NCBI GenBank assembly: GCA_021495925.1
Contig: JAKEKT010000049.1
Coordinates: 1-64,000, forward strand
Direction of reading: 5' to 3'
DNA length: 64,000 bases
From: Diplodia intermedia
Taxonomy: Eukaryota > Ascomycota > Dothideomycetes > Botryosphaeriales > Botryosphaeriaceae
In this document: one piece after another, positions 36,077 through 49,580 of the stretch
How the letters are laid out: every line of letters begins with the position of its first letter
How positions within the stretch are numbered: position 1 is the stretch's first letter
Translations under genes and position numbers: made by a program
The notes under the pieces: model-generated
What the model was told of the DNA's origin: nothing
Databases searched by the model: none
What the model saw: the letters and a program-made list of their open reading frames with translations, nothing else

Positions 36077-36760
36077 ATACGTACCGCTATACGCTCGTTT
36101 ATACTTATTTTCTTTATTTTTCTTCTTTTATTCTCTTCTTTAGCTTCTTCTCGTTCTCGGCACTCTCGCCGCGTTCGATTTAGAGTAAAAACGGGCGAGA
36201 ACCGTAGAGAAACGACTAAATAGCGGGTATTTAAGCTAAAGTAGCCGTTGCTACTAGTATCTACGGCTGCCTAATATAGTTAGTAACTAAGCTAACGGGG
36301 CTAAAAAGCCGAAGTTCGAATTTCGGTCGAGTAACCTCTATTTAGAACTCTTTTCTATCTAGATTTAGAAGTAGAGTTATATAGCTAGTTTACTAGTAGT
36401 AATACTTCGGCTAGTTATAATAAATAGTAAGCGAGTACCGGTCTTCGATAGAAGAAAGCTAAACGAATCTAACTAGTCGAGAAGGTCCTCTCTAAGAAGA
36501 GAACTTACTTACTATACTTTTTATCTCTATTTTATCGCTCTCTAAGGTCTCGCTTCGCTTTCTTTATTCTCTTAACTTTTTACACGCTCTCTATTTTTCT
36601 TAAGCTTTTAAGCGTACCGTTTCTAGTACTCTTCTAGAATTCCCCCCGGCATGTATATATTTAGATATATAGATAGAAGCGAATTCTTCTAGAGAAGTCC
36701 CGTCTCTAATAGTCTAAGACTCTAGAGAAACGCTAAACTAAATAAATAAATAAATAAATA
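32787..36760 (+). mobile_element. LINE copy D, 5'-truncated, little mutated
   Basis: 3.97 kb matching G from about 15555 to the 3' end, including 3' UTR, hairpin and AAAT tail. 5' truncation is normal for LINE insertions. The G+C content is clearly higher than in C and E beside it, so it is a young insertion. No target-site duplication can be found: the left flank is LINE C and the right flank is an interrupted minus-strand LINE E. The tRNA-like segment (36260-36350) is partly decayed. Confidence 0.85.
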
Positions 36761-39700
36761 AACTAAAGATACGTTTATAGAGCGAGTTCGCCGTTAATTT
36801 AAGCTTCTTTTTCTACTCTTCGTAGGTCTTTTACTTAATCTTACTTCGATAGAAGCTTAGAGAAGTAGAAGCCCTTCTAATAGAATACTTTATAGCGCTT
36901 TTAGTAAGTCGATCGACGTACTCGTTGCCTAGAACGTTCTTATAGCCGAGATATTATTTTAGAGAGATAGTATTTTCTCTATTTCTTAGCTTTTTAGCTA
37001 AGCTAATAGCCCGAATCTATTAATCTTATTCGGGCGTATTAGAGGGCTTCTTTAGCCGTAGAATCGCGGTCTAATTATTCGCGTAGATTCTAATATTCTT
37101 ATCGTAGATCTAACTTCTAACGGCGTAGTTAAGGGCTATTACTAGCCCTTCTACCTTATCGTTATATACTAGATTCTTCGAATCGAGATTCTTATAAATT
37201 TAGCGCGTCGGATTCTCTTTAGATTAGCTAAAGTCGAAAACTACTACTTCGATATCTATATTTTTACTTAAAGATAGAACGAAAGCGTCGAAGTAGATAG
37301 CTATTCGATTAGAGAATACTCTCTTAATATCGAGTACGTAGGCCGAAGCCTACTTCTCTTTATTTAGAGAGCTAATCGTAGCCGCGTAGAAAAGATCGAT
37401 AGTCTACGATAGAAAGTAGAAGAGATTAACTTCTTCTAAAAGAGTAGATTACTCTCTAAGAAGAAGCTTAATCTTCTCTAACTACGTAGACGTTTCTATT
37501 TCTCGTTAGTCTAGATTTATCTTCTCTAGTTCGATTTAAAGAGAGTAGAATTCTTTAAGTAAATTTATTCTAAGAGCGTATTTTCGTAACCGCTCGTTTA
37601 GACGAATATTCGCTAGTAAGATTTTACTCTCTATTTCTAGAGAAATTATAGAGGCGGTTTTAAAAATCTTTAGAATCTTTCGTAGAATAAGATTCTAAAG
37701 AACTCTTAATTAATAAGTAAACCGCCTCTAGTTTTTCTAGTAGATTTCGAAGTCGTAGTCTATAATCGTAGTTACGTAAGCTAAATAAAGCTAACGAACT
37801 ACGTAAAAAGAGAGCCTTCTCTTAACGTTAGCGAGCCTAGAGAGACGATAGAAGATTAAATAAGCCTAGCTAATTCTTTTAGATACGTGCGTCTTAAAGA
37901 TAAACTCGTAGTCGAAGTAAATTTCTAGCTACTTAACTTAGTTCTTCGATTCTACTATATTCCCCGTAGATAAGATAATAGAGATCGAGCGAGGTTTTAA
38001 GTTCTCTTTAAAAGAACGAGTAAAGTATATAAGCTTTATCTTCTTAAGATCGAATTCAATATAATTTTTATAGCCTCGCGTAAAGAGTCTTTTCGTCTTC
38101 TTCTCTAATATCTTCTTATTACTTTTCTAGCTATCGAAGCTAGCTATTATCGTAATATTATTAATATAAGAGAGAAAAGAAGTCTTAGAGACGAAAAACA
38201 TCTCTTAAAGATAGATTAGAAAGAGAATAGAAGAGACTAAGCTTTCTTATAAAATATTCGTCTTAATTAAACTAAACTCTTCTTCTTCTTCGTTAAACGC
38301 GAGGCTTAATATTCGTATAAATATAAATAACTTTATCTATATAAGTAGATTAATCGATATACTAATTCGAGCTATTATAGCTAGAAGTTATTCTTCGGCT
38401 ACGTAGTTAAAGACGCTTTTAATATTAAGAAAAAGTACGAAGATCTTATATTTAAGACGGCGGTTCTTCTCTACTTTATTCGATAAAAGTATTACGACGT
38501 TAATCGCGGATTTCTTTAATCTTTTTCTAATTTAGATATAGTAAAGAAGATCGAAGATCTTTGCTAGATAGTCTAGTCTTTTAGCTATAATTTATTCTAG
38601 TACTTTTTCGAGATAATTAAGAAGAGAAATAATATAATAGAACTTCGAATTCGTAATATCGCTCTTTTTCTTACTTAGAATTACCTCGATAGCCGTACGC
38701 TAGCCCGTAGAATAATATTCGTAGATAAATAGCGTAGAAAAGATCTTATTAAAGACGCCGAGCTTCGCTTTAAATATATAAGTAATAATCTCTTACGTAA
38801 TAGCGTTTAGTTCTAGTATTTTTTCTTTAATTTACGTAGAGTACGCGTTCTTAATTTTTCTTAAACTAAGCTTCGGCTAGTTCTAGCGTTTAGAAACGTA
38901 GCTTTACTAGTTAAAAGAGACGATAGAAGAAAGCGGCGAAAAGAGCCTCTTTCTAAGAACTAAATACTTTTTCTTAAAACTATCTTCTAGACGTTTTCTC
39001 GTATACGTATTATAGCTAATCTTAAGAATTCTAGTATGCGTTCTAGGCTTAGTATAAGCTATAGTCTTAAAGATAGTCTTAAGAATTTCTTTTTCTAGAA
39101 ACGAATTCTAGTATTCGTATTTAGTTCTCTTAATCGCTTTAAAGTAGATGTTTCGACTATTTAAATATTATCGCTTATTCTCTTTCGTACGTAAAGATTT
39201 AAAAGTATTAATCTCTTTTCGTAGTCGTCTTCGTTCTTCTAAAAGCTCGTTTAACTACTACGGTTTAGAACGAGCTTCTAGTTTTAATCGAAGAATAGAA
39301 AGATTTATCGCGATAGATATAGTCTAGTTAAGACTTATCTCTAAGATATCTAACGCGGGTATTTAGCGAATAGAATCTTCTATTAAGTTTCTAGAGATAT
39401 CTTTTAATAGAGAGTTTAATTTTAAGCTTTTTAAAGCTTCGAATATTATCGTCTCTATCTATTATTTAAAGATTTCTTAAAACTTAGGCTAGTCGGCCTT
39501 TCCCGTATTAAATCTAGCGATAGTAGCTATCGAAGAAGGTTTTATATAGTCTATCGATTCTAGACTAAATAGAATTATCTTATAATTAAAATCGAAGTTC
39601 GTAATCGTTTACTAGTCGATAATTCTATTAGCTAAAGCCGGCGTAGCTAGCGTAAGATCGATAATTATCTCTCTTTTTAAATAAAGATAGTAAAAGATAT

Positions 39701-40253
39701 CTTTTTCTTCTTCGTTTAGAAGAGATAGATTATTTTCTTTAAATTATTTAACTAGTTAATTAGTGCCGAACGAGAAAAGAGATTTTAAATCTTACTAAAA
39801 ATAATAAATATTAAAATCCTTAATAACTATAGTCTACGTTCTAAGTAGTTACTATTATAGAACGCGTTCTAGAGTATATCGAAAATTATTACTCGTTTAA
39901 TTCTTCTAGTTATATAAGTTAAGTAGCTTAAACTTAGACTTACGCTACTCTATACTTAAAACTATTAGATCGAAACTTTACTAGAATTTAGTCTCTAAAT
40001 TTACCTCTATTTCTCTAAGAAAGCGGAAAACGTAGATTAATATTTAAGGCCTTAGATTAAAAGAATAGACTAATAGAATTTAGACGAACGAGAGATAATT
40101 AATCGATCGAAAGTCTAAGTTCTCGTAGAATAAGATATACGATTCTTAGTATAGAACGAGATCTATCTTTAACTCTACTATAATATCTAAAATAAATTTT
40201 ATTATCGAAATACTTCTATTTAAGTTAGCTTATAGAACTCGTAAAGAACTTAT
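36761..40253 (-). pseudogene. LINE E ORF2 (broken, C-terminus missing)
   Basis: Start codon ATG is now ATA (40253-40251). Endonuclease is at about 40250-39300, RT about 38900-37700 with YINN instead of YIDD (38168-38157), and RNase H about 37370-36920. The C-terminal zinc-finger part is absent because the copy stops at 36761. There are many TAA/TAG stops. Confidence 0.82.
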
Positions 40254-40264
40254 TAAAAATAAAT

Positions 40265-41540
40265 TTATTTAGAGTTCTTTAGAGCGTTTCTCGGCTCTTT
40301 AAGCTTTTTAATCTTATAGAAGACGCCTCTAATAAAGAAGCGTTTTAAGATAGTCTAGTAAGTCTCGTCTTTAATCTTAAAGACTAGAATAAGCGAGAAT
40401 TATAGTTATTCTTCTCGTATCGTCTTTAGCGTAAGCTAGTAGAAGGTACCGATAATCTTAAACTTAAGATTAAAGATAGCGACTTCGAATTAAATAACCT
40501 CTTTAAACTTCTCGCGAGAGAGAATAGAGAAGTCCCGTATAGATACGTCGTATACTACTACTTTAAACTACGTGCGGTTCTTCGTAATCGATCGAATAGA
40601 AATAATCTAGTTAATTATAGCCTTATTCTTTAAAAGAAATTCGGCGGAGAAGGGCTTATACGCGATAAGAACGAGATTCTTTTTTAAAGAAAGAGAGATC
40701 GTAGTAATAATAGACTCGTTCTTATTTCGCTAGTTTAAGAATATCTTATTAAAGACGTTACGTAGGTCGAACGACGAGAGGTCTTTAATTTTTATAGTCG
40801 AAATAAGAACTACTTAATAAATAGTCTTCTTAAACGCGAAAGTCTTCTACGCGAAATTCTTCTACTTTTTTTCTAAGACGAGAATAAATTTATTCGCGTT
40901 TATTAAGGCCTTTATCGCCGTAAAGATATACGTAGACGTCGGCTAGCTTAGTACTATAATAGACCTCTACGTAAAGCGAATTAATTACGTATTCGCGTAT
41001 ATAGGCCCCTACGAGGGCTACTTTAAGAGAAGAGTAACGATAGACTTTAAAAGAATTCTTATAGTTTTCGCGAGATCTATCGCGGTCTTTTCTAGAGCCC
41101 GTATCTACGTAGCGAGAATTAAGCTAGCTTTATTCGCGGTTCTTTTAATTTCGATAAACTATTATATAATCTTAATTAGATCTAAAATAAACCTCTATTC
41201 TTTTCTAGTCTTTAAGAGATTCGCGGCTATAATAAGAAGACTAAAAGATCGATTAATAGTCTCTTACGTAGTTTTTAACGAAAGTACTATACTTCTCTTA
41301 CTTTCTTAGTAGAAGATAAAGCGAAAGATAGATAATTCGCTCTTTCTCTTTATTAGAAAAGTTAAAATAATTATTAGAGCGCGTCGTTTAAGTAAACCCT
41401 CTTAAACGAATAGTTCTTTCGTAGATTCGAGGGCCGAAGACTCCGAAATAGCGATTCTTAATAGCGAAATAGACGTAGCTAGAGATTTCTTAAAGTTTTT
41501 TATAGTTATATCTATAGCCTCGAAGTTCTCTATCTATACT
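40265..41540 (-). pseudogene. LINE E ORF1 (broken)
   Basis: Aligned with ORF1 of copy A over its full length, with the same 11-nt spacing to ORF2. The gag-like C-terminal region is at about 40300-40620. It has many RIP stops. The 5' UTR follows from about 41541 to 42228, with the AGCTAGAATC hairpin near 42150. Confidence 0.72.
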
Positions 41541-42560
41541 AAGAGAAATAGAATAGAGTCTAAAGAAGAAGAATTCTACTCTAAAGAAGCTATTCTAAAT
41601 TTAAAAGAAAAATTTCTAAGCTCTTTCTAAAAGAAAAACGTATAGAAGAAAGTATAAATAGAAGAAAAGAACTAGAAAATAAATTATTAGCTTTAGTTTC
41701 GTCTAAACTAAGTTATAAATAAAAGAAGCTCGAGTTAAGGCGAAAGTTTTTCTTAATTACTTACTCTCTAGAAGTAAATAAAGGGGCCGATAGGGCTAAT
41801 ATAAGCGTTAAAGGTTTCGAAAGACTAAGAGATATCTTAGCGTAAAGCTCGAACTAATTAAATTATCTATATACGTAAAACTCTTTAGTAAGGCCTAAGA
41901 AAGAGGCTTCTAGTAGACTTTAGAGTAGAATTCTCGGGCGTAAAAAGAAGCTATTATAATATAAATTTAGAAACGAATTTCTTAGTATCGTACGATACTC
42001 TATATATAATTTAGTGCGAATTCGAGTGATTTTTAAAAATAAAGAGGGCTATAAAGTTCTAGCTAGTCTAGTACTATCTAGAATACCTCTTCTTCTATAT
42101 ATTACGTAATAGCGCGTACGTCTACGAAGCTAAGAATTAAGATTCTAGCTAAGAAAATCAAGGGCTTTCGAATAGTATTAGTCTTAGCGTAATTCTCGAG
42201 GGTCGAATTTAAAGGTATAGATATAATTTATTATAACTAGTTAAAGTATTATTACTAGTAAACTAGCTATATAACTTTACTTCTAAATTTAAAAATCTAA
42301 AAAAAAGAGCTTTAAATAAAGATTACTTAATTAAGAATTAAATTTTAGCTTTTTAGTCTTATTAGCTTAGTTACTAGCTATACTAGATAGTTATAAATAC
42401 TAGTAGAAATAACTACTTTAGCTTAAATACTTATTATTTAGTTATTTTTTTTTAATTCTTACTCGTTTTCGCTCTAAATCGAACGCGGCGAATACGTTAA
42501 GAACGAGAAGAAATAGAAGAAAAGAATAAAAAAAAGAAATAAGTATAAATAAGTATTTAA

Positions 42561-45500
42561 TAATATATATTTAGATTTTATTAAATAAGTTATTTAATTA
42601 TTATTATCTAATAGTAATCTTTATTTATTCTAAGAATTTAGCTATTAGACTAGTTTTTAAAGCTAAAAAGAAGAAATTTATAAGTTTAAGTTAATACTTC
42701 TTAAGTCTATCTTTTATAAGAATTTATAAGTCTCTATAAAGAGAATAATTAAGAAGAAGATAACGTAATATTTATTTAGTTATATAACTATATTTATACT
42801 AGTTATTTTTAATATAGTTAAGACGATAAAGATAGAACTTAAAGTAGCTATATTTAATCTTTAGCTAATAAAAGATAAAGACTATTTCTCTAACTTTTAT
42901 AAAAGATTTAAGTCGTCGCTCTATCTTTAAACTAAAGATACGTTTATAAAGTAAGTTAAATATTAATTTAAGCTTTATTTTTTACTTCTTATAGATCTTT
43001 TACTTAACTTTACTTTAATAGAAGTTTAGAGAAGTAGAGACTTTATTTAAAGAGTACTTTATTACTTTTTTTATAAGTTAATTAATATACTTATTATCTA
43101 GAACGTTCTCGTAATTAAAATATTATTTTAAAGAGATAGTATTTTCTTTAGCTCTTAGCGTTTTAGCTAATCTAATAGTTTAAATTTATTATATTTATTT
43201 AAGCGTATTCGTAAGCTTATTTAGTCTAAGAATCGTAGTCTAGTTATTCGCGTAGATTCTTATATCTTTAGAGACGTACTTAACTCTAATAATAAAATTT
43301 AGAGTTATTACTAGTCTCTTTATTTTATTATTATATATTAGATTCTTAAAATTAAGATTCTTATAAATCTAGCGTATTAAGTTCTCTTTAGATTAGCTAA
43401 AGTTAAAGACTATTACTTTAATCTTTATATTTTTATTTATAGATAGAATAAAGACGTTAAAATAAATAGCTATTTAATTAAAGAATATTCTTTTAACTTT
43501 AAGTATATAGATCTTAGTCTACTTCTCTTTATTTAGAGAGCTAATTATAGTCGAATAGAGTAGCTTAAGTAACTATAATAAAAAGTAGAAGAGTTTAACT
43601 ACTTCTAAAAATATAAATTATATTTTTAAAAGTAGCTTAATCTTCTCTAACTATATAGATCTATCTAGAATTTATTAATCTAGATTAATCTTCTTTAGTT
43701 TAATTTAAAGAAGATAAAATTCTTTAAATAAGTTTATTTTAAAAGCGTATTTTTATAACTACTTATTTAAATAAATATTTACTAGTAGAATTTTACTCTC
43801 TATTTCTAAAGAAATTATAGAGATAGTTTTAAAAACTTCTAAAATCTTTTATAGAATAAGATTTTAAAGAACTCTAAATTAGTAAATAAACTATCTCTAA
43901 TTTTTTTAGTAGATTTTAAAGTCGTAATTTATAATTATAGTAATATAAGCTAAATATAGTTAATAAATTATATAGAAAGAAAGCTCTCTCTTAACGTTAA
44001 CTAGTCTAAAAAGATAATAAAAGATTAAATAGATCTAGCTAATTCTTTTAAATATATATATCTTAAAGATAAATTTATAGTTAAAGTAGATTTCTAGCTA
44101 TTTTATTTATTCTTTAGATTCTATTACGTCTTTCGTAAAAAGCGTAATTAAAATAGAACGAGATTTTAAGTTTTTCTTAAAAGAATAAATAAAATAAATA
44201 AGCTTTATCTTCTTTAAATTAAATTTAATATAGTTTTTTTATTCTTATATATAGAGTTTATTTATTTTTTTTTTAAAATTATCTTATTACGTTTCTAGCT
44301 ATTAAAGCTAGCTATAAGCGTAATATTATTAATATAAGAGAGAAATAAAGCTTTAAAGATAAGAAATAACTCTTAAAAATAAATTAAAAAGAAAATAAAT
44401 AAGATTAAGCTTTTTTATAAAATATTTATTTTTATTAAACTAAACTCTTTCTCTTCTTCGTTAAACGCGAGACTTAATATTTATATAGATATAAATAATT
44501 TTATTTACGTAAGTAAATTAATTAGTATACTAATTTAAGCTATTATAGCTAGAAGTTATTCTTTAATTATATAATTAAAGATAATTTTAATATTAAGAAA
44601 AAGTATAAAGATTTTACGTTTAAAATAATAGTTCTTCTCTATTTTATTTAATAAAAGTATTATAATATTAATTATAAATTTCTTTAATCTTTCTCTAATT
44701 TAGATATAGTATAGAAGATCGAAGATCTTCGCTAGATAGTTTAATCTTTTAGTTATAATTTATTTAAGTACTTTTCTAAGATAATTAAGTAAAGAGATAA
44801 TTTAATAGAACTTTAAATTTATAATATCTTTTTTTTCTTTATTAAGAATTATCTTAATAGTTATACGCTAGCCCGTAAAGTAATACTTATAGATAAATAG
44901 CGTAGAAAAGATCTTATTAAAAATATTAAGCTTCGCTTTAAACGCGTAAATAATAATTTTCTATATAATAGCGTCTAGTTTTAATATTTTTTTTTAATTT
45001 ATATAGAATATATATTCTTAATCTCTCTTAAACTAAGTTTTAACTAGTTCTATTATTTAAAGACGTAGCTTTACTAGTTAAAGAGAGTAATAAAAGAGAA
45101 TAATAGAAAGAGTTTTTTTTTTAAAACTAAATACTTTCTTTTAAAACTATCTTCTAGACGTTTTTTTATATATATATTATAGCTAATTTTAGAAATTCTA
45201 GTATACGTTCTAGACTTAATATAAGCTATAGTTTTAAAAATAGTCTTAAGAGTTTTTTTTTTAAAAAAGAATTTTAGTATTCGTATTTAGCTCTTTTAAT
45301 TACTTTAAAGTAGATATTTTAGCTATTTAAATATTATTACTTATTCTTTTTTATATATAAAGATTTAAAAGTATTAGTCTCTCTTTATAATTATCTTTAT
45401 TCTTTTAAAAGCTTATTTATTTATTATAGTTTAGATCGAGCTTCTAGCTTTAATTAAAAAATAAATAGATTTACTATAATAAATATAGTCTAGTTAAGGC

Positions 45501-46419
45501 TTATCTTTAGAATATCTAATATAAATATTTAATAAATTAAATCTTCTATTAAGTCTTAAGAGATATCTTTTAATAAAGAATTTAATTTTAAGCTTTTTAA
45601 AGTTTTAAATACTATCGTCTCTATCTATTATTTAAAGATATTTTAAAATTTAAACTAGTTAGTCTTTCTTATATTAAATCTAGTAATAGTAGCTATCGTA
45701 GAAGATTTTATATAGCTTACTAACTTTAGACTAAATAGAATTATCTTATAATTAAAATTAAAGTTCGCGATTATTTACTAGTTAATAATTCTATTAGCTA
45801 AAGCTAATATAGCTAGTATAAAATTAATAATCGTCTTTTTTTCTAGATAAAAATAGTAAAAGATACTCTTATTCTCTTTATTTAAGAGAGATAGATTATT
45901 TTCTTCTAATTATTTTACTAGTCGATTAGTACTAGTTAAGAAAAGAGATTCTAGATTCTACTAAAGATAATAAATATTAAAATCTCTAGCTATTATAGTC
46001 TATAATCTAAGAAATTACTATTATAAAACGCGTTTTAAAGTAAGTTAAAAATTATTATTTATTTAATTCTTCTAGTTATATAAGTTAAATAGCTTAAACT
46101 TAAACTTTCGCTACTTTATACTTAAAACTATTAGATTAAGATTTTACTAAAATTTAGTCTTTAAATTTATCTTTATTTCTCTAAGAAAATAAAAAACGTA
46201 AATTAATATTTAAAATCTTAGATTAAAAGAATAGACTAATAGAATTTAAATAAATAAGAGATAATTAATTAATTAAAAGTCTAAGTTCTTATAAAATAAA
46301 ATATATAATTCTTAATAAAGAATAAGATCTATCTTAAACTCTATTATAATATTTAAAATAGATTTTATTATTAAAATACTTCTATTTAAGTTAGTTTATA
46401 AAACTTATAAAGAACTTAT
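42561..46419 (-). pseudogene. LINE F ORF2 (broken)
   Basis: 3859 nt against 3852 in A and G, so a few small indels have built up. The start is ATA (46419-46417). YIDD reads YINN at 44336-44325. RNase H is near 43100-43470. It is saturated with stops. Confidence 0.78.
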
Positions 46420-47408
46420 TTAAAATAAATTTATTTAGAGTTTTTTAAAGTATTTTTTAGCTCTCTTAGCTTCTTTATCTTAATAAATACGTTATAAATA
46501 TAAAGATATTTAGAGATAATCTTTTAAGTCTTCTTTTTAATCTTAAATATAAAAACTAATAAGCTTATAGACTACTTTATTCTCTTAGCCTCTAGCGTAA
46601 GCTAGTAGAGAATATTAATAATCTTTAAACTATTATTATAGATCTTAATTTTAGTTTAAATAGTCTCGCTAAAGTTCTTATAAAAAAGAATTAAGAGGTC
46701 TTATATAAATATCTTATATATAACTATTTTATACTATATATAGTTTTTTAAAATTAACTAAGTAGAAATAACTTAATTAATTATTATCTTATTCTTTAAG
46801 AGAAATTTAATAAAGAAGTTTTTATATATAATAAATATAATATTCTTTTTTAATAAGAGAGAGACTATTATAATTATAAATCTTATTCTTTTAAGCTAGT
46901 TTAAAAACGTCTTATTAAAGATATTATATAGATTAAAGAATAAGAAGTTTATAATTTTTATAGTTAATATAAAAATAATTTATCGCGTAACTTTTTTAAA
47001 TATAGAAGTCTTTAATTTCTTTTTTAAAGAAGAGATAATCTATAGTTCTTCTTTTAATATAATAATAGTAGCTATTAAAACGTATATAAACTAGCTAGAT
47101 ACTATAATTAACTACTACGTAGACTTTAAATATTATAAAATTATAAAGATAGTTCTTTACGAGATCTAGTTTAAAAGAATAGTAATAGTAAACTTAGATA
47201 AGTTATTTTTTTTATAAAATCTATTACGGTCTTTTTAAGAGCTTAAACTTATATAATAAAAATTAAGTTAGTCTTATCTATAGTTTTATTAATCTTAATA
47301 TATTTTTATATAATTTTAATTAGATTTAAAATAGATCTCTACTCTTTTCTAGACTTAAATAGATTTATAGTCTTAATAAGAAGATTAAAAGATTAATTAA
47401 TAGCCTTT

Positions 47409-47421
47409 TATATAGTCTTTA
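47409..47421 (-). repeat. Target-site duplication of element H, left copy
   Basis: TATATAGTCTTTA against TACGCGGTCTTTA at 49568-49580. The differences are transitions, as expected if both copies were mutated after insertion; the intact site in copy E (about 41265-41280) reads continuously across it. Confidence 0.78.
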
Positions 47422-49567
47422 TACTTAGATTAATAATATATCTAATATATTTTTATTAAAATTAATCTTTAAAAATTATATTAAGACTAGTACTAATCGA
47501 TTTCTTATAGTTTATATAGCTAGAATCTTAATTCTTAGCTACGTAGCTAGCCGCGCTATTACGTAGTAAGAGAAAGAAGTTAGATCTAATAAATATTAAA
47601 TCTTTATATTTATTTTATACTATTATCTTTAATTAAATCGCTTTAAAACTTTATATATAAAGAGAAGATATATAAAAAAGCTTAAAAATAAAGTTATATT
47701 AATATTAATTTAGCTAGTATTAAGTAACTTTTTACTATTTTTATTAAAATTACTTCTTCTTTTCTTTATAACCGCTACGTAGAATTTACGCGTCTATATA
47801 CTAAAATCTTTATAATAATTCGCTTAACTTAGTTATATATTTTATGTAATCTTTATATTATTTATCTATTAGTAAGAGCTAAAAATAACTCTATACTAAA
47901 GAAAAAACTACTATTAATTTATTTTTTAAAGATCTTAAACTATCTACTTATTTATTCGCTATTTAGAAGTCTTTCTTAGACTATATAAAGATAGATTAAA
48001 TATAAGATTATATATAAAGTTTTCTATATATAAAAGATCTTTAAGTATTAGTTAAAATATAGTAGCTAATAAATTAATTTAATATAGTTTAAGTATTTAA
48101 AATATTCGATCTTAATCTTTATTTTTTTAAAATCTATAATCTTACTCTTAAATAATAGATATCTATTTATTATATTTTTAAAAATCTCTATCTATATTTT
48201 TACTTTTATAAAAATAAAGATAGACTCTTCTTTATTAACTTTAAAGCTATACTCTATAACTAGTAAAAGATCTATATTTTTTATATTTAGTATTAGAGAT
48301 AAGAATTTTTTTCCTATCTTAAAGATAACTCTTTACTCTAGAATTTTTATCGCTTTAAAACTTATCTTTTAATCTTTAATTTTAATCTCTACTATATTAT
48401 TTATAAAACTAACTATAGTCTTAAATACTATATTTCTAGTCTAAAACTATATTTAAAAGATTATAAATCTCTTAAATTTTTATTTTAAAGAATTACGATT
48501 TTTAGATCTTTTAAAAGTCTTTTATAATTATATTAAGAAGAACTATCTTTTCTTTAGTAGTTTAAAGTCTCGCTAGTCTATTAGTATTTTAAATTCGTTT
48601 ACTAGTATACTTTAAACGTTTAGTAAAATTTCTTAAATTTACGTTATAACTATAATAATAAATCTTTCGCTATTAGTTCTAAAAATAATTAGATCTTTTA
48701 ATAAATTCGTCGCTAAAGCTATTTTAATAGCTAAGCTATAAATCTTTACTACTAAATAATTAGTTTTACGTAATTTTATTCTTTTATCTCTCTTTAATAT
48801 TAAAGAATTTTAAGACTTTTTTAATACTTACTTCTTTAGTATTAAGAAAGAACTTATTTTTATTATAAATACTATTTTTTTTAAAAAGAACTTAGTATTT
48901 ATAACTATTATTTTATTTTTTAATAGTTTTCTATTAGAGAATTATTTTTAATAGAATAATCTTATTTTATTTAGAGTAATAGAATAATCTAAAACGTAGT
49001 TTAAAATAACTATTTATAGTTTTTTTACTAAGAAATATATCTTTTTAAAGATACTTTTCTCTATTAGAGAGAACGTAGCTATCTTTAATAATAATTTAAA
49101 AGTAGCTAATACTTTATATTAGCTAACGTAAGAAAAGAAGTAAATAAATTAATCTATAAACTTAATTTATCTTAGCTTCTCTATTAAATTTAAAATAAAT
49201 AAAACTATAAAAAATAGTCTTTATATTATTAGTCTTTATTTATAAGTAAAAGATCTATATTTTTAATTATTATTTCTTTTATTATAAACTTTCTTATTTT
49301 TTATTTATATTTTCTTCTATTTTTTTTTCTTTATTTTTTTATTATTAAGTCTTTAGTTAATAGATTTTCTCTTTAAAGTTTTTATTTTAACTTTAAATAT
49401 TATTTTCTACTTTTAAGTATATTATTTTTAGTATTCTTTTAGATTTTCCCTCTAATATATATATATTTAGATATATAGCTAGAAGTAAATTCTCTAAAGA
49501 GATTTTATCTCTAATAGTTTTAAACTCTAGAGAGACGTTAAACTAAATAAATAAATAAATAAATAAA
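47422..49567 (+). mobile_element. Element H: 2.1 kb non-autonomous retroelement with LINE ends
   Basis: 2146 bp, inserted in ORF1 of LINE F with a 13-bp duplication and an AAAT tail, so it moved by the LINE mechanism. About 110 bp at the 5' end (including AGCTAGAATC-TT-ATTCTTAGCT near 47520-47545 and CGCGCTATTACGTAGTA) and up to about 190 bp at the 3' end match the 6.5 kb LINE. The ~1.8 kb between has no similarity I can see to ORF1 or ORF2, and no RT motif. Element I is a second copy. Best read as a hitchhiker using the LINE's replicase; the internal sequence is unrecognised. Confidence 0.72.
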
Positions 49568-49580
49568 TACGCGGTCTTTA
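49568..49580 (-). repeat. Target-site duplication of element H, right copy
   Basis: TACGCGGTCTTTA, partner of 47409-47421; LINE F ORF1 resumes here. Confidence 0.78.

Larger units (their letters stand above)
36761..42228 (-). mobile_element. LINE copy E, minus strand, lacking its 3' end
   Basis: Tad1-like LINE whose 5' end is at the right (about 42228) and whose 3' UTR and last ~360 bp of ORF2 are missing at the left, where copy D abuts. The 5' end starts CGAATTTAAATTCGACCC-like on the minus strand, as in G. It appears to have inserted in the 3' UTR of LINE F (F resumes at about 42229); the matching left-hand duplication has been lost. CpA is nearly gone but CpG remains. Confidence 0.82.

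Noticed and set aside
36761..42228. Twin-priming inversion explaining D next to minus-strand E as one insertion
   Set aside because: E carries complete ORF1 and 5' UTR and is much more mutated than D, so they cannot come from one insertion event.
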